Shown: positions 1-14,279 of the stretch, piece after piece
How the letters are laid out: the number at the start of each line of letters is the position of its first letter
Position numbering within the stretch: position 1 is the stretch's first letter
NCBI RefSeq assembly: GCF_003672135.1
Contig: NC_039513.1
Coordinates: 14,111,971-14,175,970, forward strand
Length of the DNA stretch: 64,000 nucleotides
DNA from: Ooceraea biroi
Taxonomy: Eukaryota > Arthropoda > Insecta > Hymenoptera > Formicidae
Direction: 5' to 3'
Notes under the pieces: generated by a model
The model's database searches: none
The model's input: only the letters and a program-made list of their open reading frames with translations
Told to the model about the DNA's origin: nothing
Position numbers and translations under genes: made by a program

Positions 1-1264
1 CGTTGCTTTGCAGAACTTTTGGGTAGAAATGTTTACGATGGATTCATTGCTGATTCTTTTTTTGTCCACTACGCGTCAGCTGTGACTTATCTAATCGCGC
101 AATTAGAAAAATGAAAATGGCAATAACTTGGAAAGAACTTGGCCGAGCAGGGTCTAATGCCAAGGAGAAGAACCCCACCGCGATATGAGCAAGTGGAAAT
201 CTTCCGTCTACAAATATTTTTCACTGTTGACTCTTCGTCAGTGATACATCGACCAATGAGACGATAACGAGAAATCCACCGCAGGATTATGGCTGTACGT
301 TTCAGAAATTGAGAAAAAACATTTCTCTCTGCAATTTTAATGGCTGAATTGTTAGTGCGCCCAGAGATTTAGCGTCAGATATCAATCGATAAGCTTAAAA
401 AGATGTTAAAGTATATTTTCTCTTATCATAATATATATTGTTAATATTGCGTTATATATTTTTTTATCTATTTGAATATTAAAAATTGCAGATACATGTA
501 CGAGCGAACTTAAAAACAGATTTTTATGAAGAAAATAGATATATACTATGATTAGTATTACAAGCATAATAATAATACGATTATATAACGGCAGAAGTGT
601 ATTCGAATGAGATTTAGTTAATTTTATACACAATGTGAGGTTTCCAAAATGTTTTTTTTTTTATTTCCGTTAAACGAACATCACGAGCACAAAGCACGTG
701 CGGTTTATTGAACTCCCATGTGGAAATTCACTTGACCGCTCGAACTGCGCCTTGGAAAACTCACAATTACTTCGCCGCGATAGAGAGCGCGTCGATAAGC
801 TTGTCGAAATCACACATCCTGATGATTAATGACGAGTCAAAATTACTGTAGCCGCTTCTTTAAATAGAGCACCGATGCATTTCGCCTGATTGAAATGTTT
901 TGAAGACGAGAATATAAATTAACACATTTTATTGAGTGAGTTATATGCGAAGCAGAGGCGCCGCTGATACAATCCGCGTTCGCCGTTGGTTCACTGACTT
1001 GCGCCTTTTTCTCTGTCCGTCACGCGGAGTAAGCAAGCGGATGGAAAAACATCTTTCCATCAATTGAATACAACGGATCATACTTGGCCTGACGAAAGAA
1101 AAATATCTAAAATTAAAAACCGAAATAGAGGCGTACCTTAATCGTATCTTTATTTTCTCTTTAATAATTATCTTGAATGTTGCTTCGAATTAATTAAACA
1201 AGATTTTGAAACTCCGTTTCCACAGTGGGTATGACATATGGGCATTCGAATTTGTTCCAGACAG
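1..1264. other. Non-coding sequence upstream of the first recognised Mondo exon
   Basis: No convincing coding exon is seen here on either strand. By position this is most likely intron of Mondo, because the first recognised exon begins in the middle of the Mondo conserved region. The N-terminal block expected before it (the family's segment ahead of the KLTSPKW motif) was looked for and not found, so it probably lies beyond the left edge. Short open frames here have no family resemblance. Confidence 0.55.
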
Positions 1265-4200
1265 AAGCTGACCTCGCCCAAATGGAATCGCTTCAAAGGA
1301 ATCAGATTGAGATGGAAGGACAAGATTAGACTGAACAACGTCATCTGGAGATGCTGGCATATGCAATGTAAGAAGGAGAGAAAGACGCTCGCGCTTCAAA
1401 TGGACAATATCGATATATTTTAAGAGCGAACGGCGAAACTAGAACATCTTTGAATTTAAATGCGATCTATCGGAAAGATTTATTTTAGTCTTATCGGAAA
1501 AAAGGTCTGCGTGGGTTGACTGAAAAACGACTGATAATCTGTTGCCTCGCTTTGTTATCTTCTCTAGATTTATCATGTCCGCTCCTCAATCGTAATCTAC
1601 CGTCGACCTTATTTTCGAACGAGTCATTAAAAATAGAATTGTTTTCCATTCCATTCAACTAGTTTTCCATTCAAAATATTCCAAAATATTTTACTTTTGT
1701 TGGCAATTAGAACGCTCGATTTTCGCAAGAGCGAAACAAGTCCACGATTCATAAGAGGATTACATTGTATTCCAAAAATTGTATTTAAAAAACACAATCT
1801 TGCGATTCGTGTTAATTATCAGTTTATATCGCAAGATTTTTTTATCTCTAAAACGGTGAGGCTTATAAATTTGTGAACTTATCTGCCGCTTTGCCCGAAA
1901 TACCTAATTTTCATATCTGTTTCGCCGTTTCTCGTTCATTGACATTTCGATTATCGTGATATACGCGAAGTGCTTGTTTTACCGAGTTCAAACAGCTGTC
2001 TCGGGTGTCTCGGTGCTCGTCGAATGACCGGATAAGTAATTACCCATCTATTTAAAGAGCTCCATCTCCGCGTGCTACATTCGCACCGAGTAGTACTCGC
2101 CACGCTCACCTGGCGCACGTCCAACTTATCATTACGAGCCGAGTGGAGGCTTGTTTTATGTGTACGCACGTTTGTCGAGGTCGATCAGACCAATTGGGTC
2201 GGCGAAGGCAAAAAACTGGAGCGAAGTAGAACCGAGATAAGAAAATCACGATATTGAGTGAAATAGCGGCACGTGCGTTTCCACGAAAAACGTTAATTGC
2301 TCGTTTAGTAATATTATTATTAACAAGTTGCTATCCGATTATGAAGGAAAAAACTAAGATGAAGTCGTCTGGATTTTAGCTGGATCCGGCTACCGTGATT
2401 TCTTGAATCGGTGCGCCTGTACTCGGTCAAGTGAAGCGGAGATAGGAAATGTGCATTCATTGTAAATCGCAATTGTGTCTCGTGCCGTCTTTTTCAGCCG
2501 TCGTTTATCATTGTACAGCATGTTGATAATCGTAGTGTAACCGTGGCGTTAAGCCACGGCAATTGAGGCAATTATCTGCTGCTCAGCTTATCGCTCGATG
2601 ATTACCGATCTACGGAAACGTGGAGCCCAGAAGTTATACGGGAAGAGTGTGCGATAAACGGAATTATCTCGAAAATCTCTCGTAATGTTTTACGATATTT
2701 ACGTGAATTAAAGTATCTGTTGCCTCGAAAAAATTCCAACAAAGTAATATAACGCAAATATATATAAAAGAAATTTTTAAAAATATTACGCGCATGATTA
2801 ATTCGTATTTGATAAATGCGAAGTATCCTTATAATCTTTGGGATGTTGCAACGGTAGATAAAAATCATATATAATAATCCTTTTTCTTTTTCAGTTATAT
2901 TGAAGCAGAACACGCTGGTGTGCCAATTCGCATCGCCACTCGACGTTGATACTCACAACAAACCCGAGGTATATTTCCTATACGTATGAGATTTCGATGT
3001 GACGTATCTTTGGCACAGATCATGTTGTACATGATATATTTGATTGTATCGCGTAAAATGCATATTAATGCGATGACTTACACTTTGATAAGTTTATTAT
3101 CATAAGTGTTGCGATAATAATGATTCTTGCTTTCGATATCGGCAACAGATCAAATCGTCGCGCCTAGGTATTAATGATCATTAAATTACAGCGGTTTATT
3201 ATTATCTGGTTTTACCCAATTACGCAATTGGAAAGTGCCTTTATCGCAATTGGCGACAGTTGGGGTTTGATTAGATAATTCAGTCATAACGTTTATAATT
3301 CTTCGAAACGTCGTCGGTGAGTTGCATACGCACAACAGCATCGCGTAGTCAAAGGAACTAGAAAATCCGAGCAAGCTCGTAAAATCGTAAAGTAATTTTG
3401 CGTTCGAGGAAGTGCGTCTAGTGTGTGTGTGTGTGTGCGTGTGTGCGTGTGTGTGTGTGTGAGAGATTAAACAACGTATCTCTTATCAGGCGGTAGTCTT
3501 AGAGGGAAAATACTGGAAACGAAAGCTCGCGGCCGTCACAGCGGAATACAAGAAATGGCGTATGTTCTACCGAAACAGGATCCTTGGCTGGACGGCCAAG
3601 GATGGCATGGAAATGGTACGTAAAAGATTTCCTGTTCCTGCTCAATATCTGATTTAGAAACGAAATAACACGAAAATTTCTTTGAAGATGGAATCAATGG
3701 ACATGCTAGATTGGGGCAACGGAGGCGGAACTATCGGTGACTTCGGGACAAATGTAGGAAATGCGTATTTCGGCGGTAGCAGCGGAGCTCCGGGCGGAGA
3801 GAGTATGATGGTAGATGAGGACTATATGGAATTGATGACCGACACCCTCTTCTCGACCATCAGTTCAAATCAACCGCTATACTTCCCCGATCCCAGAGAA
3901 ATCGGTAATTTTTTTAGACACTTAATGCACGATTATTGAGTATCGCGAGTGTAAAATAAATATGTAATACATAAAATGTGATTTGACAGCGCGAGGTGCC
4001 AGCTTGGCGGATTTCATCCAGCCTAGTTTGGGTCCCTTGCAGCCCAACTTGGACGATTTCATGGACACATTGGAGCCGTTGCAAGGTACACGGCAATATA
4101 TTCATTGATACCGTACGAAATCATACTCGAGCAACGTTTCTCATGTGTGTGTTTTGACATCTCTTTTATCCTGATTCCAGAATTCCTAAACTCGAAATTG

Positions 4201-7200
4201 CCTCCCGTACCCGAGGAGGACGATATGTTCCGGAGTAGCAGTTTAAACGCCAACTATTCTGACCTGGACCTGATGACGCCGATTAATCAGATAAACGAGA
4301 TAGGCGAAGACCCGACGACGATAAAGAACGAGCAGCCCTCGCGACAGCTACCTCAACAGGAGGAGCAGGAGGCTAGCATGCAAAATCTTCAGTACACCGC
4401 CAAGATATACACTCAGCCGCAACCTGAAGCGGCGAGTTTGTACAGGAATAGCATGTGAGTGTTACGTAAATGCTTACTATAAAGTGACAAATATCTGTTT
4501 TTAGATTGTAACGTGTCGCATGTATGTGTGCGTTTTACACGAATCTCTCCAACGCTCTAATTAAAATTAAAAATTCATCGTTGCTTCTATATTATAAATA
4601 TTAATATAATTATTAATGGTAAATATATTAATAATATTAATTAATCAAACTTGAGATCTAATATATAATATTTCTTTTTGTTCAGTGCTATGGGCGAGGA
4701 TTACAGCGCAATCCAGACCACTTTTGAGGCATCCGCGACGAGCCAGTCCGCTCGAGGAAAGAATAACAGGAGTAACCGGCCGACGTCGTCGAGGAGTAGC
4801 CGCGTGATACAGCAGTCTCAGCAGCAAAACGCGTATCAGGCGAGTGCACAACAACAGAATGCTGGATTCCAGGCGCAGTCGCAGCAGCCGCAACCTTACG
4901 CTGCGATGGGAATCCAGGCGGTTCAACTGGCGCCGGTGCCGGGCCAGCCGATGCAGATCGCGACGCTGAACGAGCAGCCGGCGGTGAATGCCGATCAGAT
5001 ATCCTCGATCGCCGCCGCTGCCGTGCAAAATCTGGTGACGGTGCAGCACAGTTTCTCCGCGCAGGCCCAACACCCGGCGATAAGGCCCCTGCCAACCACC
5101 ACGCCGATGGCCAGCAAGCCGTACAAGATCGTGCAGCCGCAGCAGCAGTGCTACAAGTTCCCGAACCTCGTGCAAAACCTCAATGCTCAACAGTGTAAAT
5201 TTAACGCCGGTAGCTTGAAGGTAGCCGCGCTACTACTACTACAGTAAGCTAGTTTCTAATCGTAGGCGTCGGAGACGCAATTGAAAAAACGCGCGTTGTC
5301 TTTTCCTGCCAGACGCATCCCGCGCAGCAAGTGGTATCGGTTTCCACGATGGAGCAACAGCAGCAACAACCGTCGCAGTCGCAGATCTTGCTGCAATGCA
5401 GACCGACCGGTGTCACCGCACCGGCTCTTCATCCTACCAAGTTGCTACCACAACCGACGACGTCGAGCGTGGAGAAGGAAGAGATTTTTGCCGTACCTAA
5501 AGTTAGTGTTCCATCTCTGCAAGATAATTAAAATTATTGATCTCCAAATAATTACAAATAAAATTTCGTTGTATTTTTTCCTTAGTATCAAATGAAAGGA
5601 AGAAGCAGATCACGGAGCAGCTCCTCCTTAGCGGTGCCCAGGACACAACCACCGCCGTTAGTCTCCGCGGTGAGCGATCCAGCTCTGAATCTGAATAACA
5701 ATGTCCTGTTCGCACGTTTGTTTACGAATAGTACGTATTTTTTATTTTTTATTTCCAACTTTTTAGAGTTAGAACTCGAACTTGCAAAATATAAACGTCC
5801 GAATAATTTTAATTTATGCGACATAGCTCCACAATCAAACGCTTCACAATATTATCCTTACTGAACTGAATAAAACTGAACAATGAAATAAATACTTGAT
5901 AAACAAATAATTAATTCTCATCGAATCTCACGCATTATCTTTGCTTCACGAGTAGAAATAACGCAAGTGACGACGACGCAGCACGTCACCACTCCGGTGA
6001 CCGTACAAACGATGCAGACTTCCAGCATGCAGCCGGCGCAAGCGCAGCAACAAGTACGTCACAATTTACCTGACGTTACGATTTCCATTTATAATTCCAA
6101 TTCATCAACTTCGTTCGCACTGATATTCTCTGTTGCAGACGATGCAGCCGACTACGGTCCAGCAGATTCTTCTGAACGCGAACAGCCAGACACATCAGTC
6201 GCAGAGCAGCCCCGGTTCGCCGAAGGACAGCAGCTCGAGCGCGCACAGTCCCCAGGGTCTGAGTCTCAGTCCCCTGCACAGTCCCATGAGCCTAGGCAGC
6301 CCGTTATCGCCCACTCGCGGTTACATCAAGGGCGAGTCGGAGAGGGGACAGTACAAGGAGCAGCGGCGGGTCGGCCACATCCACGCGGAGCAGAAGCGCA
6401 GATACAACATCAAGAACGGCTTCGACATGCTGCACAGTCTGATACCGCAGCTCAGCCAGAACTCGAACGCGAAGCTCAGCAAGGCCGCGATGCTGCAGAA
6501 AGGGGCGGATCACATTCGGCAGCTGAGAGCCGAAAGGAATCAGTTGAAGGAGGAGATGGACAGCTTGAGACATCAGATCGAGTGCCTTAACACGTCTATT
6601 AGGTACGTTTGAGCGAGCAAATATCACTAAATGGTAAAATTTAAAAATAATAAATACGTAACAAAAATATATGTATCAATTAAATCGTAGCCTTAAATGC
6701 TTCATTATGTGATACTCTTGTAGTAATTGTCAATCTATGCTTCCTGCAACGGGTGCTCCAGTTTCTAGACATAGAACCAGCAAAATAAGAGAGATGTTCG
6801 ACGAATACGTACGCACGCGCACACGAGAAAACTGGAAATTCTGGATTGTATCCTTTCTTCTTTTCTTCTCTTCTTTTTTTTTGATCTTTCAAACGACATG
6901 ATTAATGAACTCTGCGAAAGATAATTGGCTTCCTTAACGGAATAATTAGTTTAGTAAATTATTAGAGCCGTTGATGCTGTCTTTCAACGCCTCGGTCTCC
7001 ACCGCGAGTATGGAGGACTTGTACAGAAGTACGATACTGTGGGTGGAGCAGCACTGCTCGCTCGTCGATCTCAGACCAGGTTCGTGCACAGGATGAGATA
7101 TCGAAACCTCCGTTAATTTTTAATGGAAATTAAGGAAAATTTCGAGCATTGACATTTTTTAAAGCGAATAATATCCTTTAGACGTTTCTCTCGTTGCAAA

Positions 7201-7399
7201 ACTATAAAACGATAAAAATAAGAACAAATAAGTCAACTGGATTTACACGACCGTCTCAACTGAAATATCGTTTCCAGCCGTTCTGAATTCTCTGAGGTAC
7301 CTGTGTACCGCCACCGATATTTTGTCAGACCCGGCGCGCCTGCCCGAAGAAGCGCTCGCGGCAGTCAATCGGACGGAGCGTCGACGATCCTCCCAGTGA
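1265..7399 (+). CDS. Mondo: Mondo (MLXIP/ChREBP orthologue), bHLH-leucine zipper sugar-response transcription factor, 5' partial
   Basis: Family role: with its partner Mlx/Bigmax, Mondo binds carbohydrate response elements and couples intracellular sugar phosphates to glycolytic and lipogenic gene expression, shuttling between cytoplasm and nucleus. Fourteen exons join in frame: 1265-1367, 2895-2968, 3490-3615, 3688-3904, 3990-4085, 4181-4454, 4686-5220, 5313-5501, 5586-5715, 5956-6053, 6139-6602, 6724-6847, 6950-7079, 7278-7399 (2,682 nt, 893 codons plus stop). Seen: Mondo conserved region words KLTSPKWNRFKG, WKDKIRLNNVIW, LEGKYWKR, DTLFSTI and QPNLDDFMDTLEP; a Gln/Ser-rich middle (exons 7-10); the bHLH with GHIHAEQKRRYNIK and KLSKAAMLQKGADHI at about residues 690-750 of this fragment, followed by a heptad zipper; and the C-terminal dimerisation and cytoplasmic localisation domain in exons 12-14 (WKFWI, WVEQHCSL). 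The N-terminus is off the left edge. The first exon could start at 1261 instead. The 3' end of exon 7 was chosen by intron phase. Confidence 0.95.
3420..3462. repeat. (GT)n microsatellite
   Basis: Impure GT/GC dinucleotide run in the Mondo intron, ending 28 nt before the acceptor of the exon at 3490. A TG run this close to an acceptor can affect splicing, but nothing here shows that it does. Confidence 0.9.
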
Positions 7400-9245
7400 C
7401 CGAGGGAAAGTGCGGAAATTCAATGTTGCGATGTATTTGTGTGTAAAAACGTTCAAGATACGCACGAATGGAGGGAATGATAGTTACCGTATAGCTTAAG
7501 TCAGTCGAGAGAGAGAGAGAGAGAGGAAGCGATTATCCGGAAGTAGCCGAGACGCAGGCGAAGACACGAAGGTTTAAGTGCAATTCCTCTTTTTATTGCG
7601 ACGTCGCGTTAAAGTTGCGAAATCTGTTACGGCGAGTTGTACACGACGCGTTTTATATGACACATTTGTGAATAAGATATATATATGTAGGTACATATAT
7701 ATTACCGTATGTACGCAGAAGTGAGCTGAGAACGCAGCGCGTGCGACGTCATCTAGCAAAATGACGAATGGCACGATCGCTAGCCGATTACTTATTCCGA
7801 ACAGAAAAACCTCGAATACTTTTTTATATCTCGCGCGACGATTGTACGTCTCAAAGATTGTACCAAAAATTAGAGAATACTCTAATAGTTAATACTTTCA
7901 CACTGATTTAAACGTGTACAGGTGTAAGGCGAAATTTCCTGCATGTTTGTACCATTTTCTAATTAAGCGTAACAGAGACACACTTGCACGTGATCAAGGT
8001 CACTGCTTCGAAAAATCTTCAATCGAGTTCCAGAGAATTCGCGGTGAATTTCCGATTGACGTGAAGAGTAATAAGAGAATGCAGAGAGATTCGAAGTTTA
8101 TATTGCGATAAAAAAAAGAATTCGATTTTATCGTTAATATTCCTATCTTCTATTTTTATAAATTGCAGTTACACATTTGATTAGTTTTCGATTTAATTAA
8201 AGAGATAATTTGTCGAAAGTCTTTTATCGATGCAATGCGAAAGTACAAGTTTATTTTCTTGAAATTGAATTATTTAATATTGCCGATTTACGCTGCTGTT
8301 AAGTTAGTTACACTGCACAATTGTATCTCAAGGCAAGGGAAGCTACGTAGTTGATGATCGCGCAACGATAAAAAGGGGGTTGCTCGCAAGTCACACAGTT
8401 TATGCAATATGAGATCTTTAATGTGAAGATTCATGTGATAATGTACAAATCATTCGCAAGGGGTTTGACTATCGGGGATAGTTCAAAGCTACAAGACAGG
8501 GCTTCTGCACATTGTAGCATTTCCGTCGATGTAAAATGTTGTATATAGTCCGACGTTAAGGGGAACGATTGATACTCCAGGAGCAAAAGTTCTTACTTTT
8601 AAATCTGAAATTAATTACGTTTACGTTTTGATTCGATTGATTTCTCGTTTTAGGATCGTTTAGGAAGGATGTTTAATTTCTGATATGCACGATATACAGT
8701 GTATAGATAGCCCTCACTCGACTTACGTACGTACTATGTGTAAGCGAAAGAAAATGATATAAGTTAACTCGTTGAAGGGATGTTCTTTTGTACAATATGT
8801 ATCATATAATCGGAAACGTTCGCATGTTATTATTTCCAAAATGTTATATAACATGAAGAAGGATCCTGAAAGTTCATTGCGTTTTCCTTTTGTCTATACC
8901 TATATCACATTCGCGGCTCTATCGACAATTAATTAATTACTTCATACAAAGAACCTAATTAATTGATTACATTCTCTCTAGACGATTATTTTAAAATTAG
9001 TCAGAATTACTTTTTTTTAACAAAATTACGGTACAATTTTCATGTGTGATCATTGCATCACTTGACGTGATGGACTCGATGAGATGAAGAAAACGAAGAA
9101 TTTACTTGCGATGAACCTAAATCTAATTCGCCCTTACGGGAGTTTCTTACGAAAGAAACAATATCAAAAATATTAAACAATTGACGTTACATAATTGTAA
9201 TTGTCCGTTTTAACACGAATTATTATTTATGGCACTTATTTACAA
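7400..9245. other. Mondo 3' UTR and intergenic sequence
   Basis: No gene is recognised. The Mondo 3' UTR must begin here, but no perfect AATAAA at a natural distance was found, so its end is not fixed. A (GA)n run lies at about 7508-7526. The interval separates Mondo (plus) from RPAIN (minus), which are tail to tail. Small open frames at 7574-7774 and 7914-8111 look like chance. Confidence 0.6.
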
Positions 9246-9251
9246 TTTATT
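9246..9251 (-). promoter_or_regulatory. Candidate polyadenylation signal of RPAIN
   Basis: AATAAA on the minus strand, about 120 nt downstream of the RPAIN stop codon. It is a plausible cleavage signal by position only; AATAAA is frequent in such AT-rich sequence. Confidence 0.4.
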
Positions 9252-9371
9252 CTTTGGACACACTAATAATGTATCAAATACTCCTATACGTAAAATCATT
9301 TTAGTCACCGATCGATCAACAATCACGCACTCGTACTTAAAATGCTAAATCAAATGATGAGGCTCAAGCGA

Positions 9372-10713
9372 TCAACAGATCAACGCTGAGGTCGAGCACA
9401 CGTTGCACACCATGTGTATTCTGTGTGTTCTATTGTAACCAGATGCTACCATGAATACTGGTGAAGTGGCGCAATTAAACGCGTGAGCGTTGAAGCTCCT
9501 GGTAATCGAAAGCTTCACGTCCTTCAGCTTGCGATTGTTCAATCGGTACTTGCAATTTTTGCAGGATACACACACAGTTTTTTCCTCGATCAATTCCTCG
9601 ATCAATAAGGCTTTCAGGCACACGGGGCAGAACACGTCTCTACTGTTGTCACTGTCCGCAAACATTATCAGATATTCCAACTCGTCCTGCGAAATCTTCT
9701 CGTATTCTTGCAGTATCCATTGCTCTGCATTAACATTTAATAAGAATTTATAAGCACAATTAATTTAATTTTCAAGATTCATCATATTTATATTGCGTGC
9801 GGCAAACTGACAAGTAACAAATTAGAATGATTCACCTTGCTCGTAAATTATTTGATTTTCTAACTCAATCGCCTCTTCTATGCTAAGTGGCTCGTCGGTG
9901 TCCATGGTCTCCTCTTTCGTTGCCAGTCTCTTGAATTCCATGCGTACTATATTCATCAGCCTCTCTTGCACGCTGCATGAATTGTTTTCCAAGCCAAGTC
10001 TACGTTTGTTGAACAATTCCATCCGATTCTCTCGCATTCTTTGACGGCAGTTCTAAGAACAAATTAGTTCCAGTGTAACAACAAAATACAAAGCTCATAT
10101 AACATTCTTTTGAGAATTATTAAAATTAAAAAGGACTAGGAATTATGAAAAATGCTTGCTACAAATCAATGCTAATATATTAGATGCTTGCAAAAGCATT
10201 CCAATTAATTTCTAAATTGAATTTAGAAATTGTAAATTTAGAATAGACTAAATTAACCCTTCCGTCACAGGCCATGCGGGGCATTTCAGTTACCCCCAGG
10301 AACGAATTTTATATAATATTTTCTTAAATAATGTATTTTACAGCAATGCCATTTATGTAAGCTTTTAATAAACATATCTGCAAAATAAATATAAAATGAG
10401 TAACGTACCAAAAACTGAGAAAAAAACCTGAGGTAACCGAGTTACTCCGCATGGTCTATGAAGTACATTCCACTAACACGCTCACGGGAGGGTTAAACGA
10501 GAGAGAATTCACGTACGCGTGAACAATTATGCAAGAAAAAGAATAAAGAGGGAACGTTTTCGGGTGCACGTCTCGTTAATGCTCCGGGAAGCGGGAAACA
10601 TTGAGTAAACTAACCTCTCGCAGTATCTCCTGCATTTTCGGCGAGCCGTACTTGATCCTGTACGCGCTTTCCCTGTTCTTGAATTTTTGCGCCTTCGTTG
10701 GACTGAATGCCAT
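9372..10713 (-). CDS. RPAIN: RPA-interacting protein (RPAIN/RIP-alpha)
   Basis: Family role: RPAIN binds replication protein A and carries it into the nucleus, so it supports DNA replication and repair. Three exons on the minus strand, 10713-10615, 10052-9836 and 9724-9372, join to 222 codons plus stop (human protein 219 aa). Seen: the N-terminal block YGSPKMQEILRENCRQRMRE, the conserved acidic middle, and a C-terminal cysteine-rich zinc-binding domain with FCPVC, CVSCKNC, the FNAHAFNCATSPVF block and a final CNVC. I chose the ATG at 10713 (MAFSPTK, purine at -3). An in-frame ATG at 10866 would add 51 residues that do not resemble the family and is more likely 5' UTR. The first intron (10053-10614) carries a TTAA-flanked MITE. 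Confidence 0.93.
10257..10492. mobile_element. piggyBac-type MITE inside the RPAIN first intron
   Basis: A 236 bp non-coding element flanked by TTAA at 10253-10256 and 10493-10496. Its ends are inverted repeats: left CCCTTCCGTCACAGGCCATG, right (reverse complement) CCCTCCCGTGAGCG, with a further paired block around GCCATGCGGGG and ACCATGCGGAG. TTAA flanks plus CCC-beginning termini are the hallmark of piggyBac elements. There is no transposase, so it would depend on one elsewhere. Confidence 0.75.
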
Positions 10714-11505
10714 GTCTCTTGCTATGTTTCGGCCGTAAAACTGAAAACGGAACACTCGCACTTCCCGAAGCGCTCGTCCCTCCGAAAGAAACGTCAAGAA
10801 TTCGTCAGGAGCGAGAAGCAGCGAACTGTTCCCGTTTCTCCGGTAGCAAACCAGCGGTAGCGGCACTTCTCACGCATGCGCAGTCCTGCGGATCCGTTAG
10901 GCAGTCGTAAATTTTCATTCAAGCAGAATTTATTTTACATTTTCTCGCACAACGTGCTCGAACGCGATTTGTTGCCATTTTTTATCTCGAACGTTTCACC
11001 GCAGCGAATTGCTGCATTCAGCAGGCCCAACGGTTGAATAACGGTACCAGATTTTCCGCTAAACGGACGGACTGACGCTCCGGATTGGACACACGTACCG
11101 TACGAAACTACCTGTTCGATTTGACAATTATGACGAATGGTAGAGGGAATATTTTCGCTTGCGAAAGCTCCGGAAAGATCGAGAGGGAAGGAAGACGGCT
11201 TCAATATTGCACGAACTTTCACAAGCACCTATACAATGTTTAAACGTTATCAATAGCGCTGGTGGTTTCCGCGGAGAGATCAAAAGTTCAAAGTGGTAGA
11301 TACGTGTGTCTGCGCGTGCAATAAAATAAAGGAAAAAATGTAAAAACCTAGAAACGGCGAAAGTCCTCATTTTACGAGTTCAAGATGGAAGATTCGTGAG
11401 CGTCGAGATGTGATAAAACTATATATATATTTCTTAGTTTACAATTCTTTGGGGTATATTATACGGGGTGCGATATAGAAATTCGACTTAACAATTGGCT
11501 TACTT
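10714..11505. other. RPAIN upstream region and distal flank of ND-ACP
   Basis: The interval between the RPAIN start codon and the end of the ND-ACP transcript, both on the minus strand. It should contain the RPAIN 5' UTR and promoter. No TATA box or other defined element is evident and no coding exon is recognised. Confidence 0.5.
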
Positions 11506-11511
11506 TTTATT
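11506..11511 (-). promoter_or_regulatory. Candidate polyadenylation signal of ND-ACP
   Basis: AATAAA on the minus strand, about 140 nt downstream of the ND-ACP stop codon, the best-placed signal for this transcript. Confidence 0.5.
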
Positions 11512-11649
11512 CATATAATGATGATAGACCTATATACAGAAGAAACAGTGGCGGCAGCAAAAGTAAGACGCTGTGGCTCGTTATTCCCCGTAGAAACAAC
11601 GACGGATGTTGACTAAGATACGCACAAGATATAAATAATCGCGGGCGCG

Positions 11650-13549
<1,900 letters not shown>

Positions 13550-14169
13550 TCACGATGTACGAACGAGGAGCAACGGCAACGACGACTACGAGCTACCGAT
13601 GTATGTACTTGTGTGTGCTTGTCAATGTGCGAAGTGCGAGGCTCTCCGCCGCGTAAATTGAGAGGCGAGTGCGGAGCACGTGACGACATCTAGCGCGACG
13701 AATTGTTGTTAACCGAGAGGCAGCGAGAAGAAAAAGCGCGCGTTCTGTAAAGCGGGTTCTCCCTACAATGAGAATTTAAAATAATATAAGACTTAATAAG
13801 TAGATTTAATGTTTTTATAAATATACAATCATAGCGCAGGAATGTTTTGCGATAAAGTTTAATGTTGGAGGGCGAGAGGCATTACGGAAGTAATTACAAA
13901 TTATTTAGTAACATATACAACATCGTCGATACGCTCGTGATTATTTGTCGACGGTAACAATTCGTTCAAAGCATCCTAAATCTGATTTTCGTGCGCGTTA
14001 CGAATATATAAATAATCATACTTTATTTATCACTTCGTTTGCAATAATCAAACATAGCATGATGAATGATATGTGATTACAAATCAGTAGATTTATTGAT
14101 CAATGTATATTTGATGAAATATACATTTGAAATAATTTTTTTGCAAGATTTCTGGATCGTGCAGTCGTT
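13550..14169. other. ND-ACP upstream region and KIFBP 3' flank
   Basis: Contains the ND-ACP 5' UTR/promoter side (GC-richer, 13550-13700) and then AT-rich sequence beyond the KIFBP transcript end. Open frames on the plus strand at 13247-13661 overlap the ND-ACP first exon and are shadows of it. No separate gene is recognised. Confidence 0.55.
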
Positions 14170-14175
14170 TTTATT
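14170..14175 (-). promoter_or_regulatory. Candidate polyadenylation signal of KIFBP
   Basis: AATAAA on the minus strand, about 105 nt past the KIFBP stop codon; a second one lies at 14092-14097. Confidence 0.45.
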
Positions 14176-14279
14176 CGGAGATTGCTACGAAGCAGAAGCG
14201 GGTGTAATATTTTTTTCACGATTCCTCGAGACGAGAAGCACGTGGTTGAAGAAGCGAAATTAATGATCCTTCTTCGAGA

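Noticed and set aside
4645..5190. 181-codon minus-strand open frame in Mondo
   Set aside because: Antisense of the Gln-rich exon at 4686-5220, which splices in frame into Mondo.
5194..5209. Alternative donors for Mondo exon 7 (GTAAAT at 5195, GTAGCT at 5210)
   Set aside because: Both leave phase 1, while the next exon begins in phase 0; the GTAGCC donor at 5221 fits.
10714..10866. Longer RPAIN N-terminus from the ATG at 10866
   Set aside because: The extra 51 residues do not resemble the family, whose proteins begin close to the KYGSPKM block.
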